Shown here piece after piece: positions 15,102 through 23,273 of a stretch of DNA of 23,273 nt. Position 1 is the first letter of the stretch. Every line of letters starts with the position of its first letter. The DNA lies in the NCBI GenBank assembly GCA_033722075.1, contig JAWVZU010000022.1:1-23273 (forward strand), read 5' to 3'. The stretch is from JAWVZU01 sp033722075 (GTDB taxonomy: Bacteria > Pseudomonadota > Gammaproteobacteria > Xanthomonadales > SZUA-38). Both the position numbers and the translations under genes were made by a program. The notes beneath the pieces were generated by a model. The model had not been told where the DNA came from and did not search any database. It was given only the letters and a program-made list of their open reading frames with translations.

Positions 15102-15186
15102 ACCGCGGATTTGTCGGCCTCACGGCCTACCGCCAGCGCGAGCGGCGCCGGTCGCGGTTCCGAGTTACACGTGATCACGCGAACAC

Positions 15187-15564
15187 ATGGTTGGTCCAGC
15201 ATGGCCCATCGTTCGCTGGATGCTTCTCGCCCAGTTGGGTCTGGCGGGATCGACAGCGGCGATTACTACAGCGTTTTTCGGATGGACAAACGGCTTGTTC
15301 GTCATGATCGGTGGCCTTGCGGCTTTCATTTTGACCGCATTGGCGGCCTTGCGGGCGTTTTCTGTTGACGCTGCAACCGACCCGCACGGCGCCTTGCGGG
15401 CTGTTGCGGCCGCCGAAATGGGCAAATTGGCGGGTGCAATTCTGTTTTTTGCGCTTGTTGCATATACGGCATCGCAACATTTCATCCCGATACTGGTAGG
15501 GTTCGGAGTTGCGACAACGAGTTACTGGCTGGCCCTCCGCGTTTGGGCCGGTGGTCGAGAATAG
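15187..15564 (+). CDS. atpI: AtpI, ATP synthase accessory membrane protein
   Basis: The 125-residue product has four predicted membrane segments (about 7-25, 31-52, 76-93 and 97-117). Its loop FGWTNGLFVMIGGLAAFI and the AAEMGKLAGAILFFAL segment are typical of proteobacterial AtpI, the non-essential protein encoded first in atp operons and implicated in c-ring assembly. Length agrees with the family (about 126 in Escherichia coli). The start ATG 15187 has no evident Shine-Dalgarno, and a 10-base palindrome CGTGATCACG (15170-15179) lies just before it. atpB begins 23 bases after the stop. Confidence 0.85.
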   Translation: MVGPAWPIVRWMLLAQLGLAGSTAAITTAFFGWTNGLFVMIGGLAAFILTALAALRAFSVDAATDPHGALRAVAAAEMGKLAGAILFFALVAYTASQHFIPILVGFGVATTSYWLALRVWAGGRE

Positions 15565-15587
15565 GGTTACGATTCGGACAAGGGGTT

Positions 15588-16352
15588 ATGGCGGAACAAT
15601 CGGCATCGGGCTACGTTTCCCACCACCTGCAACATCTCCAGGTCGGCGAAGGCGTCTGGACGTTAAACGTCGATACGCTGTTTTTCTCCTGGCTGTGTGG
15701 TTTGGCCATGGTCGCTATCCTGTGGGGCGGCGCGCGTCGAGCGACCAGCGACGTGCCGGGCAAGCTGCAGAATCTCGCGGAAATGCTGATTGATTTCGCA
15801 GATTCCCAGGTCAAGGAAAGCTTTCACGGCCGGCGGGACTTCATCGGGCCGCTGGCGCTCACTATCTTCGTCTGGGTGCTGTTCTGGAATCTGCTCGATC
15901 TGGTGCCGGTGGACTGGCTGCCGCTGTTTGCCGACAAGGTCCTTGGCCTGCACTACCTTCGGATCGTCCCATCGGCGGATCCAAACGCGACCTTTGCCTT
16001 GTCGCTGTCGGTGCTGATGTTGATTCTCATCTACAGCATCAAGGGCAAAGGTGTCGGTGGCTATGCCAAGGAACTTCTGACCCACCCCTTCGGGCCCTGG
16101 ATGATGCCGTTCAACCTCATTCTCAATGCCGTCGAAACGCTCGCCAAGCCGGTTTCGCTGGCGCTGCGACTTTTCGGAAATCTTTATGCGGCGGAACTGA
16201 TTTTCATTCTGATTGCGATGCTACCGTGGTGGATCCAATGGATTCCCGGAAGCGCCTGGGCACTGTTTCACATCCTTGTCATTCCGCTGCAGGCCTTCAT
16301 ATTCATGGTGTTGACCATCGTCTACATCAGTTTGGCGTACGAGCATCATTGA
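15588..16352 (+). CDS. atpB: AtpB, ATP synthase Fo subunit a
   Basis: Subunit a forms the proton half-channels of Fo next to the c-ring. The product is 254 residues from ATG 15588 (MAEQSASGYVSHHLQHLQ), a start that aligns with relatives. It contains PLALTIFVWVLFWNLLDLVP, LRIVPSADPNATFALSLSV, GGYAKELLTHPFGP and KPVSLALRLFGNLYAAELIF, with the essential stator Arg194. The C-terminus, IPLQAFIFMVLTIVYISLA, is highly conserved. The frame is open further upstream only through a TTG at 15543 and without similarity. The Shine-Dalgarno is poor (GGGG two bases from ATG), which may reflect coupling to atpI. A 121-base gap follows before atpE. Confidence 0.96.
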   Translation: MAEQSASGYVSHHLQHLQVGEGVWTLNVDTLFFSWLCGLAMVAILWGGARRATSDVPGKLQNLAEMLIDFADSQVKESFHGRRDFIGPLALTIFVWVLFWNLLDLVPVDWLPLFADKVLGLHYLRIVPSADPNATFALSLSVLMLILIYSIKGKGVGGYAKELLTHPFGPWMMPFNLILNAVETLAKPVSLALRLFGNLYAAELIFILIAMLPWWIQWIPGSAWALFHILVIPLQAFIFMVLTIVYISLAYEHH

Positions 16353-16394
16353 TGCCGAGCGGGGACGCTGCCCGCGGGTATTGTCCGCCGACGG

Positions 16395-16410
16395 CGTGAC
16401 TACGGTCACG
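16395..16410 (+). other. Inverted repeat in the atpB-atpE intercistronic region
   Basis: CGTGAC, TACG, GTCACG form a perfect 6-bp stem with a 4-base loop, followed by an A-rich stretch, 63 bases before the atpE start. It sits in the widest gap of the operon. It lacks a T-run, so it is not an intrinsic terminator. An RNA-stability or processing element is possible. Confidence 0.4.
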
Positions 16411-16473
16411 GAAAAAATCGTTCTACCCTAGACCCGAGTTACAACGACAACTGAGTTCGAAAGGAGAAAACAA

Positions 16474-16746
16474 GTGGAAACACTGATTGCTGAAGTTCAA
16501 TCGAGCACCGCCATTGCCATCGGGCTGATCTTCGCCTCGGCGGCCCTGGGCACCGGCTTGGGATTCGGCATGCTGGGCGGCAAGTTCCTGGAAGGTGCCG
16601 CGCGCCAGCCGGAAGTTGCCCCGATGCTGCAGGTCCGGATGTTTATCGTCGCCGGTTTGCTCGACGCGCTGTCCATCATTGGTGTGGCCTTCGCGGCCTT
16701 GCTGATGTTCGCCAATCCACTGCTGGCCGCTATCACCGGCGGCTGA
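16474..16746 (+). CDS. atpE: AtpE, ATP synthase Fo subunit c
   Basis: The 90-residue product is two membrane helices joined by the conserved polar loop with RQPE (44-47). The first helix has the glycine-rich packing run ALGTGLGFGMLGG. The second carries the ion-binding carboxylate Asp64 in GLLDALSIIGVAF. An aspartate here and the lack of the Gln/Glu-Ser set seen in sodium rotors point to proton coupling. The start is GTG 16474, with an ideal AAGGAG (16461-16466) upstream, the strongest ribosome-binding site in the operon. That fits the high copy number of c per complex. Confidence 0.96.
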   Translation: METLIAEVQSSTAIAIGLIFASAALGTGLGFGMLGGKFLEGAARQPEVAPMLQVRMFIVAGLLDALSIIGVAFAALLMFANPLLAAITGG

Positions 16747-16798
16747 ATCAGGCTGCGAGCAGTTCGTTTGAGCCGGCAACCCTAACGGAGGTTTCACC

Positions 16799-17272
16799 GT
16801 GGAAGTCAGTGTTTGGACATTGATCGGCGAAGGCATCACCTTCCTGGTCTTCATTTTGGTGACCTGGAAGTTCGTCTGGCCGCCGCTGACGCAGGCCATG
16901 GAGGAACGTCGCCAGAAGATCGCCGAAGGTCTGGCTGCCGGTGAGCAGGCAGAGAAGGACCTGGAGGTCGCCCGGGAAAAGGCCGAGCAACTGCTTGCCG
17001 AAGCTCGGCAGCAGGCCAACCAGATTCGCGAGCAGGCGGCATCCCAGGCCAGCCAGATCAAGGAACAGGCTCGCGCCGACGCGCAGGCCGAGCGGGAGCG
17101 CCAGGTTGAAGCGGCGCAGGCCGAGATCGAGCAGGAAGCCAACCGGGCCCGCAAGGAACTCGCGTCCAAGGTGGGCGCTCTCGCCGTGTCCGGCGCTGAG
17201 CGCATTCTCAGCCGCGAGATCGATGCCGCGGCCCACCGCGAACTCCTGGACCAGCTGGCTGCCGAGCTCTGA
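16799..17272 (+). CDS. atpF: AtpF, ATP synthase Fo subunit b
   Basis: Subunit b forms the peripheral stalk. The 157-residue product has one N-terminal membrane segment (about 7-27, LIGEGITFLVFILVTWKFVW) with PPLTQAMEERRQKI after it. A long, charged, alanine- and glutamine-rich helix (about 35-140) follows, with coiled-coil character, ending in the delta-binding C-terminus. The start is GTG 16799 with CGGAGG 8 bases upstream. The stop lies two bases before the atpH start. Confidence 0.95.
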   Translation: MEVSVWTLIGEGITFLVFILVTWKFVWPPLTQAMEERRQKIAEGLAAGEQAEKDLEVAREKAEQLLAEARQQANQIREQAASQASQIKEQARADAQAERERQVEAAQAEIEQEANRARKELASKVGALAVSGAERILSREIDAAAHRELLDQLAAEL

Positions 17273-17274
17273 CC

Positions 17275-17811
17275 ATGAGCAGCTTCGCAACCGTGGCCCG
17301 ACCCTACGCCCAGGCGGCGTTCAATTATGCCGCCGAGCAATCAGCGCTGCCGGCGTGGGAAAGGGCATTGCAGTTTGCGGCGCATGTCGCGCGGGACGAC
17401 GCGGTCCAGCGACTCATTGGCGACCCGCGAGTTGCCGATGATGCGCTCATCGGCCTTTTCCGACCGGAAGACATGCCTGTCCCTGACGGGTTCGAGAACT
17501 TCCTGGCGCTGCTGGAACGCAACGGCCGCCTGCCGACTCTGCCCGACATCGCCGAGCAGTTCACCGCCCGCAAGGACGAGGCTGAGCAGACCCTGGCCGT
17601 GACGGTCCGCACTGCCGCCGAGCTGGACGATCAGCACCGGGAGCGTCTGCAGCAGGCGCTCGCCAAGCGCTTTGGAAAGAACATCGATCTGCGGGTGCAG
17701 GTCGACGAGGACATGGTCGGCGGTGCCAGTATTCAGGCCGGTGATCTGGTCATCGACGGCACCGTGCGGGACAAGATCTCACGCCTGGCCGCATCTCTTT
17801 CGAGCCACTGA
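17275..17811 (+). CDS. atpH: AtpH, ATP synthase F1 subunit delta
   Basis: Delta joins the peripheral stalk to the top of F1. The 178-residue product has the N-terminal helical domain beginning TVARPYAQAAFNYAAEQ (about 5-21) and FLALLERNGRLPTLPDIAEQF in the middle. The C-terminal DEDMVGGASIQAGDLVIDGTVRDKISRLA segment (about 143-172, quoted here in part) is the family's most conserved stretch. Length is typical. It begins two bases after atpF. Confidence 0.95.
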   Translation: MSSFATVARPYAQAAFNYAAEQSALPAWERALQFAAHVARDDAVQRLIGDPRVADDALIGLFRPEDMPVPDGFENFLALLERNGRLPTLPDIAEQFTARKDEAEQTLAVTVRTAAELDDQHRERLQQALAKRFGKNIDLRVQVDEDMVGGASIQAGDLVIDGTVRDKISRLAASLSSH

Positions 17812-17862
17812 AATGAATGACCAATGCCTGGCGCCCAAGGCGGCGGGACGAGGAAGAAACCA

Positions 17863-19410
<1,548 letters not shown>

Positions 19411-19422
19411 GCGAGAGCAGCT

Positions 19423-20298
19423 ATGTCCAACGCACGCGAAATCCGAGGCAAGATCAAGAGCGTCAAGAACACCCGCAAGGTGACCAAGGCGCTGGAGATG
19501 GTCTCGGCTTCCAAGATCCGCAAGGCCGAGGAGCAGATGGCCCGTACGCGGCCCTACAACCGCATGATGCGGCAGGTCGCGGGGCACATTGCACTGGCCA
19601 ATCCGGAGTACGTGCATCCCTTCATGGAGGTGCGCGAAGAGGTCAAACGGGTCGGTTTCATCCTGATCTCGACGGACCGGGGTCTGTGCGGCGGGCTGAA
19701 CACCAACCTGTTCAAGAAGGCCCTAGGGGCAATACGCGAATGGGACGAGGACAAGGGCGCCGAGGTCGAAATGGTGACCATCGGCCGCAAGGGTCGCGCG
19801 TTCTTCAGACGCCTGGGCATCGAGATGAGCGGGCACATCGAGCACCTTGGCGAAGAGCCGCAGCTCAATGATCTGATCGGCGTGGTCAAGGTCATGATGG
19901 ACAAGTACCGGGAAGGCGCGCTGGATCGCGTCTACCTGATGTACAACGACTTCGTGAATACGATGACTCAGCGTCCCATGGTGGATCAGCTGCTGCCCCT
20001 GCCCCCGGCTGAAGACGAAGCGGAAATGCGCAAGAACTGGGACTACATCTACGAGCCCAGCGCCGAAGCCGTGCTTGATGACATCCTGGTCCGCTACATC
20101 GAAGTCCTGGTGTACCAGGGCGTGGTCGAGAACCTGGCTTCCGAGCACGCCGCAAGAATGGTCGCCATGAAGGCGGCCTCGGACAACGCCAACGACCTGA
20201 TCGACGACCTGACCCTGGTCTACAACAAGGCCCGTCAGGCCGCGATCACCCAGGAACTTTCGGAAATTGTGGGCGGTGCCGCGGCGATCGGCGCCTGA
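19423..20298 (+). CDS. atpG: AtpG, ATP synthase F1 subunit gamma
   Basis: Gamma is the central rotor shaft. The 291-residue product begins with the conserved N-terminal helix NAREIRGKIKSVKNTRKVTK and MVSASKIRKAEEQM. It carries the Rossmann-like middle with ISTDRGLCGGLNTNLFK (about 84-100), and ends with the C-terminal helix SEHAARMVAMKAASDNANDL and LVYNKARQAAITQELSEIVGGAAA. Length and motifs are normal. A weak GAGAG precedes the ATG, and atpA ends 12 bases upstream. Confidence 0.96.
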   Translation: MSNAREIRGKIKSVKNTRKVTKALEMVSASKIRKAEEQMARTRPYNRMMRQVAGHIALANPEYVHPFMEVREEVKRVGFILISTDRGLCGGLNTNLFKKALGAIREWDEDKGAEVEMVTIGRKGRAFFRRLGIEMSGHIEHLGEEPQLNDLIGVVKVMMDKYREGALDRVYLMYNDFVNTMTQRPMVDQLLPLPPAEDEAEMRKNWDYIYEPSAEAVLDDILVRYIEVLVYQGVVENLASEHAARMVAMKAASDNANDLIDDLTLVYNKARQAAITQELSEIVGGAAAIGA

Positions 20299-20328
20299 CC
20301 GAGAACAAAAGAGTTTTACGGAGCAGTT

Positions 20329-21735
20329 ATGAGCGAGAATAGCAAAGGCGAAGTCGTCCAGTGCATCGGCGCCGTCGTGGACGTGGAGTTCGACCGGGAA
20401 GCCGTTCCGGCGATCTACGACGCCCTGTTGGTGGATGGCACCGAGATCACGCTGGAAGTCCAGCAGCAGTTGGGCGACGGCGTGGTGCGCTGCATCGCGC
20501 TGGGCTCCACCGACGGCCTCAAGCGGGCGGTGAAAGTGACCAATACCGGCGCCGGAATCCAGGTTCCCGTGGGTGAGAAGACCCTTGGCCGGATCATGGA
20601 CGTGCTGGGCCGGCCGATCGACGAGGCCGGCGACATTGGCGAGGAAGAACGCTGGGCCATTCACCGTCCGGCGCCGAGCTACGAGGAGCAGGCGGCTGCA
20701 ACGGAACTGCTGGAAACCGGCGTCAAGGTCATCGACCTGGTCATGCCGATCGCCAAGGGCGGCAAGGTCGGCCTGTTCGGCGGCGCAGGCGTGGGCAAGA
20801 CGGTCACGCTGATGGAGCTTATCAACAACATCGCGGTGCAGCAGGAAGGTCTTTCCGTGTTTGCCGGTGTTGGCGAGCGAACCAGGGAAGGCAACGACTT
20901 CTACCACGAGATGTCCGAGGCCGGCGTTCTCGACAAGGTGGCCCTGGTGTACGGCCAGATGAACGAGCCGCCCGGCAACCGCCTGCGGGTCGCGTTGACC
21001 GGCCTGACCATGGCCGAGTACTTCCGCGAGGAAGGGCGCGACGTCCTGATGTTCATCGACAACATCTACCGATACACGCTGGCCGGTGTGGAGGTGTCCG
21101 CACTGCTCGGCCGGATGCCCTCCGCGGTGGGTTATCAGCCGACGCTGGCCAAGGAGATGGGTGACCTGCAGGAGCGCATCACCTCGACCAAGACCGGATC
21201 CATCACCTCGTTCCAGGCCGTCTACGTGCCCGCGGACGACCTGACGGACCCGTCGCCGGCGACCACCTTCGCCCACCTGGACGCGACGCTGGTACTGTCG
21301 CGACAGATCGCCGAACTGGGTATCTACCCCGCCGTGGATCCGCTGGATTCCACCTCGCGGATGCTGGACCCGAACGCAATCGGTGAAGAGCACTACCAGA
21401 CGGCGCGCCGGGTGCAGCAGACCCTGCAGCGCTACAAGGAGCTGAAGGACATCATCGCCATCCTGGGCATGGACGAACTGTCCGAGGAAGACAAGCAGAC
21501 CGTCGCCCGCGCGCGGAAGGTCGAGCGCTTCTTCTCGCAGCCGTTCTTCGTGGCCGAGCAGTTCACCGGCGCCCCCGGCAAGTACGTGAGCATTGCCGAC
21601 ACGATCCGCGGCTTCAAAGGCATCGTCGACGGCGAATACGACCACCTGCCCGAGCAGGCCTTTTACATGGTCGGCACCATCGAGGAAGCCGTCGAGAAAG
21701 GCAAGCAACTGGCCGAGAAGGACAAGGCGGCCTAA
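20329..21735 (+). CDS. atpD: AtpD, ATP synthase F1 subunit beta
   Basis: Beta holds the catalytic sites. The 468-residue product has Walker A GGAGVGKT (151-158, Lys157), the catalytic glutamate Glu183 in VGERTREGND, Walker B VLMFIDNIYRYT (Asp244), the LGRMPSAVGYQPTLA segment and the DELSEEDK lever motif near 385. The FIDNIYRYTLAG form of the catalytic loop is the one found in gammaproteobacteria. GGAG lies 7 bases before ATG 20329. Thirty bases separate it from atpG and 33 from atpC. Confidence 0.98.
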   Translation: MSENSKGEVVQCIGAVVDVEFDREAVPAIYDALLVDGTEITLEVQQQLGDGVVRCIALGSTDGLKRAVKVTNTGAGIQVPVGEKTLGRIMDVLGRPIDEAGDIGEEERWAIHRPAPSYEEQAAATELLETGVKVIDLVMPIAKGGKVGLFGGAGVGKTVTLMELINNIAVQQEGLSVFAGVGERTREGNDFYHEMSEAGVLDKVALVYGQMNEPPGNRLRVALTGLTMAEYFREEGRDVLMFIDNIYRYTLAGVEVSALLGRMPSAVGYQPTLAKEMGDLQERITSTKTGSITSFQAVYVPADDLTDPSPATTFAHLDATLVLSRQIAELGIYPAVDPLDSTSRMLDPNAIGEEHYQTARRVQQTLQRYKELKDIIAILGMDELSEEDKQTVARARKVERFFSQPFFVAEQFTGAPGKYVSIADTIRGFKGIVDGEYDHLPEQAFYMVGTIEEAVEKGKQLAEKDKAA

Positions 21736-21768
21736 GCAGGTCGCGCCCTCAGGATACGGACCCAAGTT

Positions 21769-22191
21769 ATGTCCACCATTGACTGCAACATCGTTTCGGC
21801 CCAGCAGGAGCTGTTCAGCGGCAAGGCCACCATGGTCATCGCCACCGGCGAGGAAGGCGAGCTGGGGATCACCCCTCGCCACACGCCGCTGATCACGCGC
21901 CTCAAGCCGGGCCAGGTTCGGGTCATCCAGGAAGAAGGCGACGAGGAATTCCTCTACATCTCCGGGGGAATCCTGGAGGTTCAGCCGCACCTGGTCACGA
22001 TCCTGGCGGACACCGCCATCCGGGCCCACGACCTCGACGAGGCGGCGGCACTTAAGGCCAAGGAAGAGGCCGAGCGAGCCCTGGCCGACCACGAGGCGGA
22101 CATCGACTACGCCGAGGCCCAGGCCCAGCTGACACAGGCAGTGGCCCAGCTCGCCGCCCTGGAGCGGCTGCGCAAGACGGTCAAGCGCTGA
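21769..22191 (+). CDS. atpC: AtpC, ATP synthase F1 subunit epsilon
   Basis: Epsilon couples the c-ring to gamma and can inhibit ATP hydrolysis. The 140-residue product has the N-terminal beta-sandwich (about 1-88, including SAQQELFSGKATMVIATGEE, GELGITPRHTPLIT and FLYISGGILEVQPHLVTILAD) and two C-terminal helices (about 95-138), ending in ALERLRKTVKR. It closes the operon; an intrinsic terminator follows 31 bases later. The ribosome-binding site is weak. Confidence 0.96.
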   Translation: MSTIDCNIVSAQQELFSGKATMVIATGEEGELGITPRHTPLITRLKPGQVRVIQEEGDEEFLYISGGILEVQPHLVTILADTAIRAHDLDEAAALKAKEEAERALADHEADIDYAEAQAQLTQAVAQLAALERLRKTVKR

Positions 22192-22222
22192 GTCTTGAGC
22201 CAACCACTGCTCCGAAATGAAC

Positions 22223-22248
22223 AAAGCCGGCCTCGGGCCGGCTTTTTT
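22223..22248 (+). terminator. Rho-independent terminator of the atp operon
   Basis: AAGCCGGCC (22224-22232), a three-base TCG loop, then GGCCGGCTT (22236-22244) give a perfect 9-bp GC-rich stem that runs into six T (22243-22248). It lies 31 bases after the atpC stop. This is a textbook intrinsic terminator. Confidence 0.93.
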
Positions 22249-22249
22249 G

Positions 22250-22267
22250 TATAGCGGGAGGGCTATA
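22250..22267 (+). promoter_or_regulatory. Inverted repeat enclosing the ribosome-binding site of the CocE-like gene
   Basis: TATAGC (22250-22255), GGGAGG (22256-22261), GCTATA (22262-22267) form a perfect 6-bp inverted repeat. The Shine-Dalgarno is exactly the loop, and the last stem base is the A of the ATG. As RNA it could present or mask the start site. It lies directly after the terminator's T-run. Confidence 0.45.
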
Positions 22268-23273
22268 TGCGACGCCTGATCATTCTGATCACCCTTTTTT
22301 GCACCACCGCTATCCTGGCGGCCGAGGACGACCCCGGGCGAGCCGAAACCGACGTCGACTTCACCTGGGGTCTGGAGATTCCGGTCGAAGACGGCACGGT
22401 ACTCGGCGCAACACTGTACCGGCCCAAGGACTCCGATGGGCAGCGCCTGCGGGCGATCGTCACCATCACCCCCTACATCAGCGATCGCTATCATCCGGAC
22501 GCACTCTATTTCGCCCGCAACGGCTTTGCCTTCCTCATCGTCGACACGCGCGGTCGCGGCAACAGCGGCGGGGAGTTCCGCCCCCTGAGCATCGAGGACG
22601 GGCAGGACGGACGGGACGTGGTGGAGTGGATCTCGGCTCAGCCCTGGTCAGATGGAAAGGTTGCCATGCGCGGCGGGTCCTACGGCGGCTACAACCAATG
22701 GGCGACCGCCCGCTATTTCCCGGAGCATCTCACCACGATCGTGCCGATTGCCTCACCGCACCACGCAATCGACTTCCCGATGAATTACAACGTGGCCTAC
22801 CCCTACGCGATCCGCTGGCTCACGCTGACCAGCGGCGTGACGCCGCAGGGGCGCACCTTCGGAGACAGTGGCTTCTGGGAACGCAAGTTTCGCGAGTACC
22901 ACACCTCGGGGATTGCGTTTGCCAACCTCGACAAGCTCATCGGCAACGACAGCGCCATCTTCGACCAATGGCTGGCCCATCCCACCTGGGACGACTTCTG
23001 GGCCGCCCGGGTGCCGGACCGGGAGGACTATGCGCGCTTCGATCTGCCGATCCTGACGATCACCGGCTACTACGACGGCGACCAGCCCGGGGCGATGGAG
23101 TACTACCGTCGCCACATGCGCTGGGGGAGCGAGGACGGAAAAGCCAAGCATTACCTGGTGCTGGGTCCCTGGAACCACAGCGGGACGCGGTTCCCGGTGC
23201 AGGAGTTCGGCGGCCTGTCCTTTGGTGACGCCATGATGTTCGACGCTTTTCAGCTCGACCGGGACTGGTATCG
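22267..23273 (+). CDS. Exported CocE/NonD (Xaa-Pro dipeptidyl-peptidase S15-like) hydrolase, 3' end outside the window
   Basis: The frame from ATG 22267 stays open to the window edge (335 codons). A signal peptide (MRRLIILITLFCTTAILAA, cleavage near 19) precedes the domain. The core shows IPVEDGTVLGATLYRPK, VDTRGRGNSGGEF, nucleophile Ser138 in RGGSYGGYNQW, Asp270 in ITGYYDGDQPGAMEYY and His304 in LGPWNHSG. This is a complete Ser-Asp-His triad of the CocE/NonD and peptidase S15 group, whose members usually exceed 550 residues, so the C-terminal jelly-roll domain would lie beyond the window. Substrates range from X-Pro peptides to esters and acylated beta-lactams and cannot be told here. GGGAGG precedes the ATG by 5 bases. 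Confidence 0.9.
   Translation, partial: MRRLIILITLFCTTAILAAEDDPGRAETDVDFTWGLEIPVEDGTVLGATLYRPKDSDGQRLRAIVTITPYISDRYHPDALYFARNGFAFLIVDTRGRGNSGGEFRPLSIEDGQDGRDVVEWISAQPWSDGKVAMRGGSYGGYNQWATARYFPEHLTTIVPIASPHHAIDFPMNYNVAYPYAIRWLTLTSGVTPQGRTFGDSGFWERKFREYHTSGIAFANLDKLIGNDSAIFDQWLAHPTWDDFWAARVPDREDYARFDLPILTITGYYDGDQPGAMEYYRRHMRWGSEDGKAKHYLVLGPWNHSGTRFPVQEFGGLSFGDAMMFDAFQLDRDWY

Noticed and set aside
19723..22494. A 923-codon open frame on the minus strand, antisense to atpG-atpD-atpC
   Set aside because: It mirrors strongly conserved ATP synthase genes in high-GC DNA, where stop codons are rare in one antisense frame. Its translation is compositionally odd (rich in G, D, V, H and L) and it crosses the operon terminator.
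22299..23228. A 309-codon plus-strand frame inside the CocE-like gene
   Set aside because: It is arginine- and histidine-rich with no domain. The neighbouring frame from 22267 has a signal peptide, ribosome-binding site and complete catalytic triad.

Overview
The window looks like chromosomal DNA of a high-GC gammaproteobacterium, most likely from the Xanthomonadales or a close relative. The evidence is the gene order lptM-dapF-DUF484-xerC-hslV-hslU, an AlgZ/AlgR-type LytTR pair directly in front of hemC-hemD-hemX-hemY, and a complete atpIBEFHAGDC operon. The placement is inferred from gene content and order, not from a tree. Most of the window is core housekeeping DNA. The accessory parts are the left edge, a pair of unrecognised envelope genes between hemY and atpI, and a secreted hydrolase at the right edge.

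Left edge (1-1764): a decayed minus-strand remnant of a DUF222/HNH-endonuclease gene, N-terminally short and frameshifted near 147, is followed by a plus-strand gene for a probably exported alpha/beta hydrolase. From 6344 down to 1855 on the minus strand runs lptM-dapF-DUF484-xerC-hslV-hslU. lptM makes a small outer-membrane lipoprotein that helps assemble the LPS translocon, and it was located from the lipobox and a GTGA overlap with dapF. dapF serves lysine and peptidoglycan synthesis, xerC serves chromosome dimer resolution, and hslVU is a heat-shock protease. hslV starts with TTG and has a plausible sigma-32-like promoter in front of it.

Centre (6393-12972): a plus-strand chain of carboxylesterase, LytS/AlgZ-type kinase, LytTR response regulator, hemC, hemD, hemX and hemY. 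Nearly every junction is a 4-base stop/start overlap (GTGA or ATGA), so signalling and mid-pathway tetrapyrrole synthesis appear to be translated from one message. hemY runs tail to tail into a minus-strand pair (12951-14956) of unrecognised, membrane-anchored, Sel1/TPR-like proteins. These two are diverged tandem paralogues: their four conserved cysteines sit at identical spacing (47, 140 and 4 residues). This pair is the best candidate here for something undescribed.

Right part (15187-22191): a full F1Fo ATP synthase operon with atpI, ending in a strong intrinsic terminator (22223-22248). Only 18 bases after the T-run a new gene begins, encoding an exported CocE/NonD (Xaa-Pro dipeptidyl-peptidase-like) hydrolase that runs off the window. 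Its ribosome-binding site lies in the loop of a perfect 6-bp inverted repeat. I saw no tRNA, rRNA, CRISPR array, intact insertion sequence or phage gene. No gene-free stretch exceeds 300 bases; the longest is about 230 bases upstream of atpI.
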